Part shown: piece after piece, positions 41,870-53,325 of the stretch
How the letters are laid out: each line of letters opens with the position of its first letter
Position numbering within the stretch: position 1 is the first letter of the stretch
Source of the DNA: Streptomyces sp. NBC_00236
GTDB taxonomy: Bacteria; Actinomycetota; Actinomycetes; Streptomycetales; Streptomycetaceae
Assembly (NCBI RefSeq): GCF_036195045.1
Contig: NZ_CP108100.1
Span: forward strand, 2,418,001 to 2,482,000
DNA length: 64,000 nucleotides
Direction of reading: 5' to 3'
The notes under the pieces: generated by a model
What the model was told of the DNA's origin: nothing
The model's input: only the letters and a program-made list of their open reading frames with translations
Databases searched by the model: none
Translations under genes and position numbers: made by a program

Positions 41870-42304
41870 GTGGCGACGGCGCCGATCAGTGGAACGAACG
41901 CTGCACCGGTACGCGGCCGGTCGACCCGGCAGCGGGCGGCGGTGGCCGCCGCGCTCGACGAGGTGGACGAGTTCCGCAGCGCCCAGGACCTGCACGACGT
42001 GCTCAAGCACCGCGGTGACTCGGTCGGGCTGACCACGGTCTACCGCACCCTGCAGTCCCTCGCGGACGCGGGCGAGGTCGACGTGCTGCGCACCACCGAG
42101 GGCGAGTCCGTCTACCGCCGCTGCTCGACCGGCGACCACCACCACCATCTGGTGTGCCGGATGTGCGGCAAGGCCGTCGAGGTCGAGGGCCCGGCAGTGG
42201 AGACATGGGCCGAGACCATCGCGGCGCAGCACGGCTTCGTGAACGTGGCACACACGGTCGAGGTCTTCGGTACGTGCGCGGAGTGCGCGAACGCCGAGGG
42301 GTGA
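41870..42304 (+). CDS. zur: Zinc uptake regulator, Fur family
   Basis: 144 residues from GTG 41870 with GAGGAG upstream. A winged helix 'RSTRQRAAVAAALDEVDEFRSAQDLHDVLKHRGDSVGLTTVYRTLQSLADAGEVD' precedes the dimer domain with 'HHHHLVCRMCGK' and 'GTCAECA', the CxxC pairs of the structural zinc site. It senses zinc and represses uptake genes; matching boxes lie at the znuA promoter. An upstream in-frame extension is not supported. Confidence 0.94.
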   Translation: MATAPISGTNAAPVRGRSTRQRAAVAAALDEVDEFRSAQDLHDVLKHRGDSVGLTTVYRTLQSLADAGEVDVLRTTEGESVYRRCSTGDHHHHLVCRMCGKAVEVEGPAVETWAETIAAQHGFVNVAHTVEVFGTCAECANAEG

Positions 42305-42358
42305 CGCCCCGACTCCGCCCCTCGCCGGAGCGGCCGGAACGTGACGGTCTCCGGGCCG

Positions 42359-42889
42359 TCAGAGCTTTGTCAGGTGCCGGTCGAAGATCTCGCGCAGGCG
42401 GTCCACGTCGGACCCGGCCCGGGCGCCACGCTTGGCTATCACGGTCAGCGCAGTGGCGTTCTTGTCGTCGCTGAGCATCACGAAGAGATCCGCCGTCTCC
42501 ACGTACCGCGGCTGTGCCTGCCACCGGATGACCGTGCTGGAGTTGCGTGTGTCGACGCCGACGCCGGACTCGTCGACCCGCACCCGGAACTCGCCCTGCC
42601 GCCGCACGAACCGGAACAACTGGCGCGCCGCCAGCCAAGGGCTCAGGAACAGCACCGAACCGCAGAGCAGCAACGCCACCGGCAGCGGTGCCGGCACGTC
42701 GGCGCCTCTCGCCAGGGACAGCAAGGTGGCCACGACGAGACACCCCGTCGCGGCCACCACCAGATTCCGCTGCCGTCGGCCCGCCACGCCGACCCGGTTG
42801 CGCACGCGGAGCGCCGTCGTGTAGTCCCGCAGCTCCGGGTCGTAGCTCAGCTCGACCGCACCGTGCGCGGCCTCCTGCTGCTCACTCAT
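42359..42889 (-). CDS. YcxB-like membrane protein
   Basis: 176 residues with two hydrophobic helices (about 42-62 and 70-90), then a beta-rich C-terminal domain with 'GEFRVRVDESGVGVDTRNSSTVIRWQAQPRYVETADLFVMLSDDKNATALTVIAKRG', the YcxB-type pattern. The domain is thought to face the cytosol; function unknown. Convergent with zur. Confidence 0.75.
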   Translation of the reverse strand: MSEQQEAAHGAVELSYDPELRDYTTALRVRNRVGVAGRRQRNLVVAATGCLVVATLLSLARGADVPAPLPVALLLCGSVLFLSPWLAARQLFRFVRRQGEFRVRVDESGVGVDTRNSSTVIRWQAQPRYVETADLFVMLSDDKNATALTVIAKRGARAGSDVDRLREIFDRHLTKL

Positions 42890-42934
42890 GGCCCCCCCTG
42901 AAGTGTGAAGAGCCGTGATGGTACCGACAACGGC

Positions 42935-43762
42935 TCAGGCCGTGGGTTCCGCCTTCTGCGCCGCCTCCACCGCACCACCGAAGCGCCGGTCCCGCTGGGC
43001 GAATTCCAGACAGGCGCGCCACAGGTCGCGGCGGTCGAAGTCCGGCCACAGCACGTCCTGGAAGACCATCTCGGCGTACGCGCTCTGCCAGATCAGGTAG
43101 TTGGACGTGCGCTGTTCGCCGCTGGGGCGGACGAAGAGGTCGACGTCCGGCATGTCCGGGTAGTAGATGTACTTCGCGAACGTCTTCTCGTTGACCTTCG
43201 ACGGGTCGAGCTTCCCGGCCGCCACGTCCTGGGCGATCCGCTGCGCGGCGTCCGCGATCTCGGCCCGGCCGCCGTAGTTGACGCAGAAGTACAGCGTCAT
43301 TTTGTCGTTGTCCTTGGTCTGCTCCTGGGCGACCTGGAGCTCCTGGACGACGGACTTCCACAGCTTCGGCATGCGGCCGACCCAGCGGATCCGGATGCCG
43401 AGCTCGTCCATCTCGTCACGGCGGCGGCGGATGACGTCCCGGTTGAAGTTCATGAGGAACTTCACCTCCTCCGGAGACCGCTTCCAGTTCTCGGTGGAGA
43501 AGGCGTACAGCGAGAGGTTCTTGACGCCCATCTCGATGCAGCCCTTGAGTACGTCCATGACGACGCCCTCGCCGACCTTGTGGCCCTCGGTGCGCGGCAG
43601 GCCCCGCTCCTTGGCCCAGCGGCCGTTGCCGTCCATCACGACGGCGACGTGCTTGGGCACCAGCTCGCCGGGGATCCTCGGGGGCACGGCACCGGACGGG
43701 TGCGGCTCCGGGGTCTTGTAGTCCCGCCGGTTTCGGCCGCCGAGGATTCCGCGTACTGCCAT
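42935..43762 (-). CDS. uppS: Isoprenyl transferase (undecaprenyl diphosphate synthase)
   Basis: 275 residues from ATG 43762. Cis-prenyltransferase signatures: '[24 protein letters not shown]' with catalytic Asp at about 44, '[16 protein letters not shown]', and the C-terminal '[27 protein letters not shown]'. It condenses isopentenyl units onto farnesyl diphosphate to make the cell-wall lipid carrier. It follows recO by 22 bases in the same direction, the usual actinomycete order. Confidence 0.94.
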   Translation of the reverse strand: MAVRGILGGRNRRDYKTPEPHPSGAVPPRIPGELVPKHVAVVMDGNGRWAKERGLPRTEGHKVGEGVVMDVLKGCIEMGVKNLSLYAFSTENWKRSPEEVKFLMNFNRDVIRRRRDEMDELGIRIRWVGRMPKLWKSVVQELQVAQEQTKDNDKMTLYFCVNYGGRAEIADAAQRIAQDVAAGKLDPSKVNEKTFAKYIYYPDMPDVDLFVRPSGEQRTSNYLIWQSAYAEMVFQDVLWPDFDRRDLWRACLEFAQRDRRFGGAVEAAQKAEPTA

Positions 43763-43784
43763 GAGCTTTTCCGTCTCCCTGTGT

Positions 43785-44531
43785 CTACTTTTCCACGTAC
43801 CGCAGCGAACGCAGACCGCGCTCCAGATGCCAGTGCAGATAGGCGGACACCAGCCCGCTCCCCTCCCTGACATGACGCGCCTCGCACGCGTCCGCCGTCT
43901 CCCAGTCGCCGGAGAGCAGTGCGCTCAGCAGGGTGACGGCCTCCGCCGAGGGTACGACGCTGCCGGGTACCCGGCAGTCGCCGCAGATGACACCGCCCGC
44001 CGCGACGGAGAAGAACCGGTTCGGACCGGGCATTCCGCACCGGGCGCAGTCGACGAAGCTGGGGGCGTAGCCGTTGACCGCGAGGGAGCGCAGCAGGAAG
44101 GCGTCGAGGATGAGGTTCGGCTCGTGCTCCCCGCGGGACAGGGTGCGCAGGCCGCCCACCAGCAGCAGGTACTGCTGGACCGCGGGCTCGCCCTCGTGGT
44201 CCGTGAAGCGTTCGGCGGTCTCCAGCATCGCGGTGCCGGCGGTGTAGCGCCCGTAGTCGGTGACGATGCCGCCGCCGTACGGGGCGATGGTCTCGCTCTG
44301 GGTGCAGAGCGGCAGTCCGCGCCCGACCAGTTCGCTGCCGCGGGCGAAGAACTGCACGTCCACGTGGGAGAACGGCTCCAGCCGGGCCCCGAACTTCGAC
44401 TTCGTGCGCCGGACGCCGCGCGCGACGGCCCGGACCCGGCCGTGGCCGCGGGTCAGGATCGTGATGATCCGGTCGGCCTCGCCCAGCTTCTGCGTGCGGA
44501 GCACCACGCCGTCGTCCCGGAACAAGCTCAT
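43785..44531 (-). CDS. recO: DNA repair protein RecO
   Basis: 248 residues. N-terminal OB fold '[43 protein letters not shown]', a helical middle, and a zinc-finger region with 'CARCG' and 'CGDCR' near residues 160-190. It helps RecF and RecR load RecA on gapped DNA. Upstream of uppS on the same strand. Confidence 0.94.
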   Translation of the reverse strand: MSLFRDDGVVLRTQKLGEADRIITILTRGHGRVRAVARGVRRTKSKFGARLEPFSHVDVQFFARGSELVGRGLPLCTQSETIAPYGGGIVTDYGRYTAGTAMLETAERFTDHEGEPAVQQYLLLVGGLRTLSRGEHEPNLILDAFLLRSLAVNGYAPSFVDCARCGMPGPNRFFSVAAGGVICGDCRVPGSVVPSAEAVTLLSALLSGDWETADACEARHVREGSGLVSAYLHWHLERGLRSLRYVEK

Positions 44532-44589
44532 GGCTCCATTGTCCGGTACGCGGGCGGCCCGGCGGGCCCGGCCCCGCGACCCGGTCCGG

Positions 44590-45270
44590 TCAGTTCACCT
44601 CCGCGCCGCCGCCCGCGGGCACGACGAGCCCGGATTCGTAGGCGACGATCACCAGCTGGGCGCGGTCACGGGCGGCCAGTTTGCCCATGATCCGGCTGAC
44701 GTGGGTCTTGGCGGTGAGCGGGCTGAGGCCGAGGGCCTCGGCGATCTCGGTGTTGTTGAGGCCACGTGCGACGAGGGCGAGGACCTGGCGTTCCCGGTCG
44801 GAGAGCATCGCGGGTCCGGTCCCGGTGGCCGCCGGGGGCTGCGGGGCGCTGAGGACCCGGGCGATCAGCCGGGCGGTCGGGCCGGGCGAGAGCAGGGCCT
44901 CGCCCGCGGCCACCGTCCTGATCGCGGCGAGCAGATCGGCGGGCCGGGTGTCCTTGACCAGGAAGCCGGAGGCGCCGGCGCGCAACGCGTCGACGATGTG
45001 GTCGTCGGTGTCGTACGTGGTCAGGACCAGGACCTTCACTCCGGCCAGGTCCTCGTCGGCGGCGATGCGGCGGGTGGCCTCGATGCCGTCGAGTTCGGGC
45101 ATCCGGATGTCCATCACGACGAGGTCGGCACGGGCGGAGCGGGCGAGCGCGACGGCTTCGAGGCCGGTGGCGGCCTCTCCGACGACCTCCATGTCCGGGT
45201 CGGAGCCGACGAGCATCGCGAACGCCGCCCTGACGAGGGTCTGGTCGTCGGCGAGCAGTACGCGGATCAT
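44590..45270 (-). CDS. NarL/LuxR-type response regulator
   Basis: 226 residues from ATG 45270. Receiver domain with phosphorylation site D54 (VVMDIRMPELDG), 'VLVLTTYDTDDHIVDALRAGASGFLVKD', and a LuxR HTH 'LSDRERQVLALVARGLNNTEIAEALGLSPLTAKTHVSRIM'. It overlaps the sensor kinase gene upstream by four bases (ATGA). Together with the MMPL exporter gene it forms a minus-strand operon. A perfect 26-bp palindrome before the exporter is a candidate target. Confidence 0.93.
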   Translation of the reverse strand: MIRVLLADDQTLVRAAFAMLVGSDPDMEVVGEAATGLEAVALARSARADLVVMDIRMPELDGIEATRRIAADEDLAGVKVLVLTTYDTDDHIVDALRAGASGFLVKDTRPADLLAAIRTVAAGEALLSPGPTARLIARVLSAPQPPAATGTGPAMLSDRERQVLALVARGLNNTEIAEALGLSPLTAKTHVSRIMGKLAARDRAQLVIVAYESGLVVPAGGGAEVN

Positions 45271-46610
45271 GACGCGGTCTCCGATGTCTGTGCCTGTTCC
45301 GGGCTGTGCGCTGGCCCCGGAACCTGTGCCGGTGCTTGAACCTGTGCCTGTTCCTGGCCATCCGCTCGCCCCGGAACCTGTGCCGGTGCCTGGAACGGCA
45401 GCAGCGCGGAGACCTCGAAGCCGCCGCCGGGGCGGGGTCCGGCGTCCAGCGTGCCGCCCGTGCTGCGGGCCCTCTCCCGCATCCCCAGGATGCCGAAGCC
45501 GGGCGCGGAGCCGTCGTCCACGGGGCCGGTGCCGTCGTCGGTGACCGTGACCCGCAGGGCGCCCGTGCCGGCGGGCGCGACGCCGACGACGATGCGGACG
45601 CCGGGGCCCGCGTGCCGTACCGCGTTCGTCAGGGACTCCTGCACGATGCGGTACGCGGCCGCTCCGGTCGCCGGGGCGAGGCGGCCGTCGGGTACCCGCA
45701 CCCGGAGGTCGACCCGGGCCCCGGCCGCCTCGGCGGCCCGTACGAGGCCGGGCAGGGCGGCCAGATCGGGCAGCGGGCCGTCTGCGTCGTGCCGGTCGCC
45801 CTGCCCGTCGCCCTGGCCGTTGTCGCGGAGCACCTGGAGGGTGGTGCGGAGTTCCGCCCTGGCTTCGCGGCAGGTGTCCGCGATGTCGTCCAGCGAGGCG
45901 GCGATCGCCTGGCGGTCCAGCCGGTCCGGGTCGACGGTCAGGATGTGCGAGGCGACCGAGGTCTGCACACCGATGAGGGTGATGCTGTGGGCCAGCAGGT
46001 CGTGCAGGTCGCGGGCGATCCGCAGCCGTTCCTCGGCGACCCGGCGCCGGGCCTCCTCCTCGCGGGTCCGTTCGGCACGTTCGGCGCGCTCCAGCATCGA
46101 GGCGACGTACTGGCGGTAGATGCGTACGTCGACCCCGCAGAACAGGATGGCGATGACCCACCCGGAGATGCGCAGCAGTTCGAGCCCCTGATGGGCGTCG
46201 ATGCTCAGCACCACCGTCACCATCACGGACGTGACGCCGATGCCGGTGAGCAGGGTGCGCAGCGGGCGGCCGGTCACGGCCACCGTGTAGAGCGCGATCC
46301 AGGTCTGCGGCATCGGAGCCGTATGGGCGTTGTCGAGGCCGTGGTAGAGCATCAGCAGCGGGACCATGGCGAGCAGGACCAGGACGGGGTTCCGCCGCCG
46401 CCACACGAGTGGTGCGGCGCTGCCCATCAGCAGGAGCCAGCCGAGTGCGTCGGGCGCGACGGCGTCGTCGGCGAACAGGGCGAGAGCGGCGGAGAGCGCA
46501 CCGGCGCCCACGGCTACGAGGGCGTCGGTGCGCGTCTTGTGCGGTGCGTGCATCGGGTCGCGGTTGACGACGGCCAGGATGCGGTCGCGGCGGCGTGCGG
46601 TGGTGGACAC
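45267..46610 (-). CDS. Sensor histidine kinase, HisKA_3 type
   Basis: 447 residues from GTG 46610 with GGAGG upstream. An N-terminal membrane domain with about five or six helices precedes the HisKA_3 dimerisation helix with the phospho-acceptor His in 'RIARDLHDLLAHSITLIGVQ', then an ATPase domain ('VQESLTNAVRHAGPG', 'GFGILGMRERARSTGG'). The C-terminal ~45 residues are a Gln/Pro/Ala-rich repeat (PAQVPG, QAQVQAPAQVPG) of low complexity, unusual for a kinase tail. Partner of the downstream response regulator. Confidence 0.92.
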   Translation of the reverse strand: MSTTARRRDRILAVVNRDPMHAPHKTRTDALVAVGAGALSAALALFADDAVAPDALGWLLLMGSAAPLVWRRRNPVLVLLAMVPLLMLYHGLDNAHTAPMPQTWIALYTVAVTGRPLRTLLTGIGVTSVMVTVVLSIDAHQGLELLRISGWVIAILFCGVDVRIYRQYVASMLERAERAERTREEEARRRVAEERLRIARDLHDLLAHSITLIGVQTSVASHILTVDPDRLDRQAIAASLDDIADTCREARAELRTTLQVLRDNGQGDGQGDRHDADGPLPDLAALPGLVRAAEAAGARVDLRVRVPDGRLAPATGAAAYRIVQESLTNAVRHAGPGVRIVVGVAPAGTGALRVTVTDDGTGPVDDGSAPGFGILGMRERARSTGGTLDAGPRPGGGFEVSALLPFQAPAQVPGRADGQEQAQVQAPAQVPGPAHSPEQAQTSETAS

Positions 46611-46642
46611 GCCGCCATCCTCCGGTACGGGGCGGGGCACTG

Positions 46643-48742
46643 TCAGGGCGTCCCGACGAGTTCCGGTTCGCGCATGGCCGGTGCGGCGGGGGTCCGGCCG
46701 AGCGCGCCGGGCCACCACATCTTCCGTTGCAGGGCCACGCTCGCCGAGGTCACCAGGTAGGTGCGGACGAGGAAGGTGTCGAGCAGGACGCCCACGGCGA
46801 TGACGAAGCCCATCTCGACCAGGGAGGTCAGCGGCATGTTCGTCAGGACCGCGAAGGTGGCGGCGAGGACCAGTCCCGCCGAGGCGATCACGCCGCCGGT
46901 GGTGCGCAGGGCGGTGAGCGCGGCCTCGGTGGGTTCGGCGCCGCGCCGGGCCTCCTCGCGGACCCGGTGCATCAGGAAGATGCCGTAGTCGACGCCGAGG
47001 GCCACCAGGAAGACGAAGGTGAGCAGGGGCAGCCCGGGGTCGGTGCCCTTGAGCCCGAGGACCGGTTCGAAGAGCAGTCCGCCGATGCCGAGCGCGGCGC
47101 CCCAGACCGCGACGACGGCGGCGACGAGCAGCAGCGGGGCGACGAGGCTGCGGAGCAGGACGATCAGGATCAGCAGGACGGAGAGCAGGACGAGCGGGAC
47201 GACGATCCCCAGGTCCCGGGAGCTGGCCGTCTCCAGGTCCATCTGCTGGGCGCCGGGCCCGCCGACATGGCTGCCGTCCAGGCCGTCGCGCAGGGCACGG
47301 ATGGTGTCCCGCTCCCCCGCGGACTCGGGCCGGGCCTCGGCGACGACGGACAGCTCGGTCCAGCCGCCGCCACTGCGGCCGCGTTCGGCGGAGGCGACGC
47401 CGTCGGTCGTACGAGCCTTCGCCAGCGCGGCGCCGGCCCGGTCGGTGGGGGCGAGCACGGTGATCGGCTGGCTGGAGCGGCCGGGGTAGGCGTCTGCGAG
47501 GGTCGCCATGGCGGTGACGGAATCCGGCTTGCTGGTGAAGGAGTCCTCCTGCTTGAGGTCGCCGGGCAGGTTGAACGCACCGAGCGACAGGGCGCCGAGC
47601 AGTACCCCTCCGGTCACGAGGACCGCGACGGGCCGGCGCCCGGCGGAGCCGCCCATGGCGGCGAAGAGGGAGCGGCGCTTCTTCGGCTCGGAGCCGTACA
47701 CGGGAACGAGCGGCCAGAACACCCGTCGGCCCAGGAGCACGAGGACGGCGGGAAGCAGCGTCAGCATCGCCAGGAGCGCGCACAGCACCCCGACGGCGGC
47801 GATGGGGCCCATACCGCGGCTGCTGGTGAGATCGGCCGCCAGGAGGCACAGGAGGCCCGCCGCGACGGTGGCGGAGGAGGCGACGACGGCGGGTCCGCAG
47901 CCGCGCAGCGCCGCCGCCATGGCCTCGTGCGGCCGGGCGACGCGGGTGAGTTCCTCGCGGTAGCGGGAGACCAGCAGCAAGGCGTAGTCGGTGCCCGCGC
48001 CGAAGACGAGGATGGTCATCACCGCGGAGCTCTGGCCGGTGACGGTGACGTCGAAGCCCCGGTTGAGGCCGTAGACGACCGCCATCGACAGGGCGTCGGC
48101 GACGCCCGCGACGACGAGCGGCACCAGCCACAGCAGCGGGCTGCGGTAGATGAGGATCAGCAGGATCGCGACGACGGCGACGGTCGTGTAGAGCAGCGGT
48201 CCGCCGAGCGAGCCGTACACCTTCTGTGCGTCGACGTTCAGCGCTCCGGGCCCGCCGACCTCGACGTCCAGTCCGCCGTCGCCCTTCACTCTCTCGCGCA
48301 CGTCGTCGACGAACGCGGTCCGTGCCTCGTCGTCCTGGCCGGGCTCGGTCGTCGAGACCGGGTACATCAGGGTCGTGCCGTCCTCGGAGGGCACGGCTCG
48401 CGGCGGTGCGGTGAGGGTGTGGGCGCCCGCGACCCCGGCGGTCTGCCGGGCGGCCGTGGCCCGGTCGGCGGCGGTCAGTCCGCCGTCGCGGTGGTAGACG
48501 AGAACGAGGTCGGTCGACTCGCCGCCGGGCAGCGTGTCCTGGATCTCCGCCACCTGGGTGGAGTCGGCACTCGCCGGAAGATAGTCGACGGCGCGGTTGA
48601 CCTGTACGTCCCCGAGCTTGCCGGCCAGCGGTCCGGCGATCGCGATCACGGCGACCCAGAGCGCGACGATCGCCCAGGGCAGCATCCGCCACCTGCTGCG
48701 TGGCCGTGTCCGCTCGTCCTCGTCCTGTGCTGCGGCCCTCAT
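46643..48742 (-). CDS. MMPL-family transporter (RND type)
   Basis: 699 residues with the MMPL repeat layout: one N-terminal helix, a large external loop ('VDYLPASADSTQVAEIQDTLPGGESTDLVLVY'), five or six helices including 'GAGTDYALLLVSRYREEL', a second loop, and a second helix bundle with 'FVFLVALGVDYGIFLMHRVREE'. The paired 'GxxxDY' motifs mark the proton path. Likely exports lipids or hydrophobic compounds. It is first in the operon with the two-component pair; in other actinomycetes this arrangement often gives autoregulated export. Confidence 0.92.
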   Translation of the reverse strand: MRAAAQDEDERTRPRSRWRMLPWAIVALWVAVIAIAGPLAGKLGDVQVNRAVDYLPASADSTQVAEIQDTLPGGESTDLVLVYHRDGGLTAADRATAARQTAGVAGAHTLTAPPRAVPSEDGTTLMYPVSTTEPGQDDEARTAFVDDVRERVKGDGGLDVEVGGPGALNVDAQKVYGSLGGPLLYTTVAVVAILLILIYRSPLLWLVPLVVAGVADALSMAVVYGLNRGFDVTVTGQSSAVMTILVFGAGTDYALLLVSRYREELTRVARPHEAMAAALRGCGPAVVASSATVAAGLLCLLAADLTSSRGMGPIAAVGVLCALLAMLTLLPAVLVLLGRRVFWPLVPVYGSEPKKRRSLFAAMGGSAGRRPVAVLVTGGVLLGALSLGAFNLPGDLKQEDSFTSKPDSVTAMATLADAYPGRSSQPITVLAPTDRAGAALAKARTTDGVASAERGRSGGGWTELSVVAEARPESAGERDTIRALRDGLDGSHVGGPGAQQMDLETASSRDLGIVVPLVLLSVLLILIVLLRSLVAPLLLVAAVVAVWGAALGIGGLLFEPVLGLKGTDPGLPLLTFVFLVALGVDYGIFLMHRVREEARRGAEPTEAALTALRTTGGVIASAGLVLAATFAVLTNMPLTSLVEMGFVIAVGVLLDTFLVRTYLVTSASVALQRKMWWPGALGRTPAAPAMREPELVGTP

Positions 48743-48857
48743 GGGAGGCCCCCCTTCCGTACGGGTGTCCGGTCAAGTCCAGACTCCCGTCGGGCGGGGG
48801 GCGATACGTCGCACCGGGGGCCGACTTCCCGGCTACTGCCGGGGAGGGTGCGGCGGC

Positions 48858-48883
48858 CCGGGTACTCCCGCGGGAGTACCCGG
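48858..48883. promoter_or_regulatory. Perfect 26-bp palindrome upstream of the MMPL operon
   Basis: Half site CCGGGTACTCCCG followed directly by its complement. It lies 116 bases before the MMPL start and 18 bases past the TerB-like stop, so it may be the response-regulator operator, a terminator, or both. The absence of a loop argues for a protein site. Confidence 0.62.
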
Positions 48884-48900
48884 CCGGTGGAGAGCGGGGC

Positions 48901-49605
48901 TCAGGAAGGCGTACGGGCCGCCGCCGCGAGAAGGCGTGCGGTGTCCTCGTCGCGCAGCCGCAGCGCGCCGCCGACCGTGGCCAGCACCTCGCGCTCGGCG
49001 GGGCTGTACGGGCCGTCGGCGAGGGCGATCCGGGCGCCCTGGAGCAGAATCGATTCGCGTCCTGCGGGGGCGAGATGCGGGGCGAGGGGTTCCAGCGCCT
49101 CGTGGAGCTCGATGGCGAGCGCCGCGCCGCAGGCCTCGGCCGCGGGGTCGAACGCGGAGCCGTGGCCGATGTCGGCGGCGAGGATCTCGACGACGGTGGC
49201 CAGCTGTTCCTGGGTGCAGTCGTCGAAGCCGGCGCCGCGCACGGTCTCGACGGCCGTCTCCAGGACCGTACGGGAGGTACTGCCGCCGGCCGCGAGGACC
49301 CCGAGGGTCACGGTGTGGACGGCGTCCCTGAGCATCGCGGAGAACCGTGTGGTGGTGGGGTGGTCGAGCGCCTCGGGGTCGAAGTGGGCGTGGCAGGCGG
49401 CGCATTCGACGACCGGTCCCACGATGCCGCGTCGCAGCAGCGGTACGCCGAGGACGGCGAACCGGCGACGCCCCGTGAGGCGGCGGTAGTTGCGGTCGCC
49501 GCCGCAGCCGGGGCAGAAGAACTCGCCGTCACCGACGGTGTCCCACAGGGTGCGGGTGCCGCAGATGCGCAGCTTTGTGGCGCGTTGTCCCAGGGCTGAC
49601 CGCAC
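48901..49605 (-). CDS. TerB-like protein with N-terminal zinc ribbon
   Basis: 234 residues from GTG 49605, eight bases after GGAGG. The N-terminus has two CxxC pairs ('FFCPGCGGD' and 'VECAACHAH') as in a zinc ribbon. The C-terminal part resembles the helical TerB tellurite-resistance fold: 'LLQGARIALADGPYSPAEREVLATVGGALRLRD'. TerB-like proteins are membrane-associated stress factors; a tellurite function is not implied. Monocistronic. Confidence 0.8.
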   Translation of the reverse strand: MRSALGQRATKLRICGTRTLWDTVGDGEFFCPGCGGDRNYRRLTGRRRFAVLGVPLLRRGIVGPVVECAACHAHFDPEALDHPTTTRFSAMLRDAVHTVTLGVLAAGGSTSRTVLETAVETVRGAGFDDCTQEQLATVVEILAADIGHGSAFDPAAEACGAALAIELHEALEPLAPHLAPAGRESILLQGARIALADGPYSPAEREVLATVGGALRLRDEDTARLLAAAARTPS

Positions 49606-50063
49606 GTCGAACACCTCCGTAACGCTCCGGCAACATTGCCGTGTTGGACGTGATGTTAACCACATCCGTGAAGCGGCGTCAGCATCTTGCTCGTCACAAC
49701 CGTCCGGAGATGGCCGAACCGTTCCTATTCAGTGAGCAGGAGTGAGTCTTGGACCCATGCCTGGTCGCTGCGGACATCCCGAACGGTTTTGGGTGTCCTG
49801 GTCGCCCGCGTTCTCGCCGCGTCCGGTGGCTCGGATCGTGTCCGTGGTCCGGGAATGCGGGGGCGGGTTCCCTCACGCTCTCGTGCACCTGGTGCGGCCT
49901 GGACGGTCCGATGCCCTACACGATCGCTCCGGTCGTGTGGGGACGGTGCCGTCCGACGCCGGATCGGGTGTCCGAGGGCGCGTCGCCCGATCGCGATTCC
50001 AGCGGCATCGTGACGGGACATCTTCCGGTGCGGGGTGGTCAGCGGCTTGTGCCAGTAGTGCAC
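49606..50063. other. Intergenic region, no gene recognised
   Basis: About 460 bases between the TerB-like gene and the leuA terminator. Short open frames in several phases exist, as expected at this GC content, but none has a good ribosome site or a family resemblance. It could be gene remains; I cannot identify an ancestor. Confidence 0.4.
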
Positions 50064-50096
50064 AACCCCGCCCCCCGGGTGCGGGTGGGCGGGGTT
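50064..50096 (-). terminator. leuA terminator
   Basis: AACCCCGCCC pairs with GGGCGGGGTT around a 13-base loop, about 40 bases past the leuA stop. Confidence 0.75.
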
Positions 50097-50134
50097 CACG
50101 GACCGTGCGACTTCGTGCCCTTTCGGGCGCGGGG

Positions 50135-52162
<2,028 letters not shown>

Positions 52163-52217
52163 TCAATCCTGGTGGCAACCAGTGACATGACGATCACGCG
52201 CTGCCACAGTCGTGTGT

Positions 52218-53294
52218 ATGCAGCCTCGATCTCAGCACGAACTCCGTCCTGTCTTCTGCACCATCGTGCCGCCCCACGTCCTCGACAAGCTGTCGCAGTC
52301 CGACGACCCCGTCCTCGCGGGTCCCGCCCGCCGCACCCTGGAGGCCGACGCCGCCCGGCGCACCCGGCGCCAGGTCACCACCGTCGTCCGGCCCACCATC
52401 GATCCGGCGCCGGATGACGACCGCTCCGGCAAACCCGACCGCACGCTCTACGACTGCCGTCACGGCACGGATCTGCCCGGTACGAAGGTCCGCGCCGAGG
52501 GCGAGGACCCCACGTCCGACGCCAGCGTCAACCGCGCCTACGCGGGCCTCGGCGCCACCTTCGAACTGCTGCTCAGCGCCTACGGACGCCGTTCGATCGA
52601 CGGCAACGGGCTGCCGCTCATCGGCTCCGTGCACTACGACGAGAAGTACAACAACGCCTTCTTCGACGGCGAGCAGATGGTCTTCGGCGACGGGGACGGC
52701 GAGATCTTCCTCGACTTCACCGTCGCCATCGACGTCATCGCGCACGAGCTGGCGCACGGGCTGACCCAGTACACGGCCAACCTGAACTACTACGGCCAGT
52801 CCGGCGCGCTCAACGAGTCCGTGTCCGACGTGTTCGGCTCCCTGGTCAAGCAGTACTCGCTCGGCCAGACCGCCGGGCAGGCCGACTGGCTGATCGGCGC
52901 GGGGCTGCTGGCACCCCGCGTCCAGGGCGTGGCGCTGCGCTCGATGAAGGCGCCCGGTACGGCGTACGACGACGACGTGCTCGGCAAGGACCCGCAGCCC
53001 GCCTCGATGGACGACTACATCCACACGGGCGAGGACAACGGCGGGGTGCACCTCAACTCCGGCATCCCGAACCGCGCGTTCTACCTGCTGGCCACCGCGC
53101 TCGGCGGCAGTTCCTGGGAGCGGGCGGGCCAGCTCTGGTTCGATGTGCTCACCGGTGGTGAACTGGCGGTGGACGCGGACTTCGCGTCCTTCGCCCGGCT
53201 CACCGTGGCAGCGGCCCGCAGCCGCTTCGGCGAGGGCGACGAGGTCGAGGCGGTCCTCAAGGCCTGGTCGGAAGTGGGTGTGCCGACCGCGTAG
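52218..53294 (+). CDS. M4 family metalloprotease, protealysin-like
   Basis: 358 residues from ATG 52218; a GTG two codons upstream is equally possible. A short propeptide-like N-terminus (including 'RPVFCTIVPPHVLDKL') replaces a signal peptide. The catalytic domain has the zinc site H176-E-L-A-H180 and third ligand E200 (NESVSDVFG), and a later 'NGGVHLNSGIPNRAFYLLA' with the catalytic His. Protealysin-like M4 enzymes lack classical signals and act inside cells or by unusual export. The emfourin-type inhibitor gene follows 31 bases downstream, the typical pair. Confidence 0.93.
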   Translation: MQPRSQHELRPVFCTIVPPHVLDKLSQSDDPVLAGPARRTLEADAARRTRRQVTTVVRPTIDPAPDDDRSGKPDRTLYDCRHGTDLPGTKVRAEGEDPTSDASVNRAYAGLGATFELLLSAYGRRSIDGNGLPLIGSVHYDEKYNNAFFDGEQMVFGDGDGEIFLDFTVAIDVIAHELAHGLTQYTANLNYYGQSGALNESVSDVFGSLVKQYSLGQTAGQADWLIGAGLLAPRVQGVALRSMKAPGTAYDDDVLGKDPQPASMDDYIHTGEDNGGVHLNSGIPNRAFYLLATALGGSSWERAGQLWFDVLTGGELAVDADFASFARLTVAAARSRFGEGDEVEAVLKAWSEVGVPTA

Positions 53295-53325
53295 CCGACC
53301 GGGCCCGTCGAGGAGGGGACACCGC

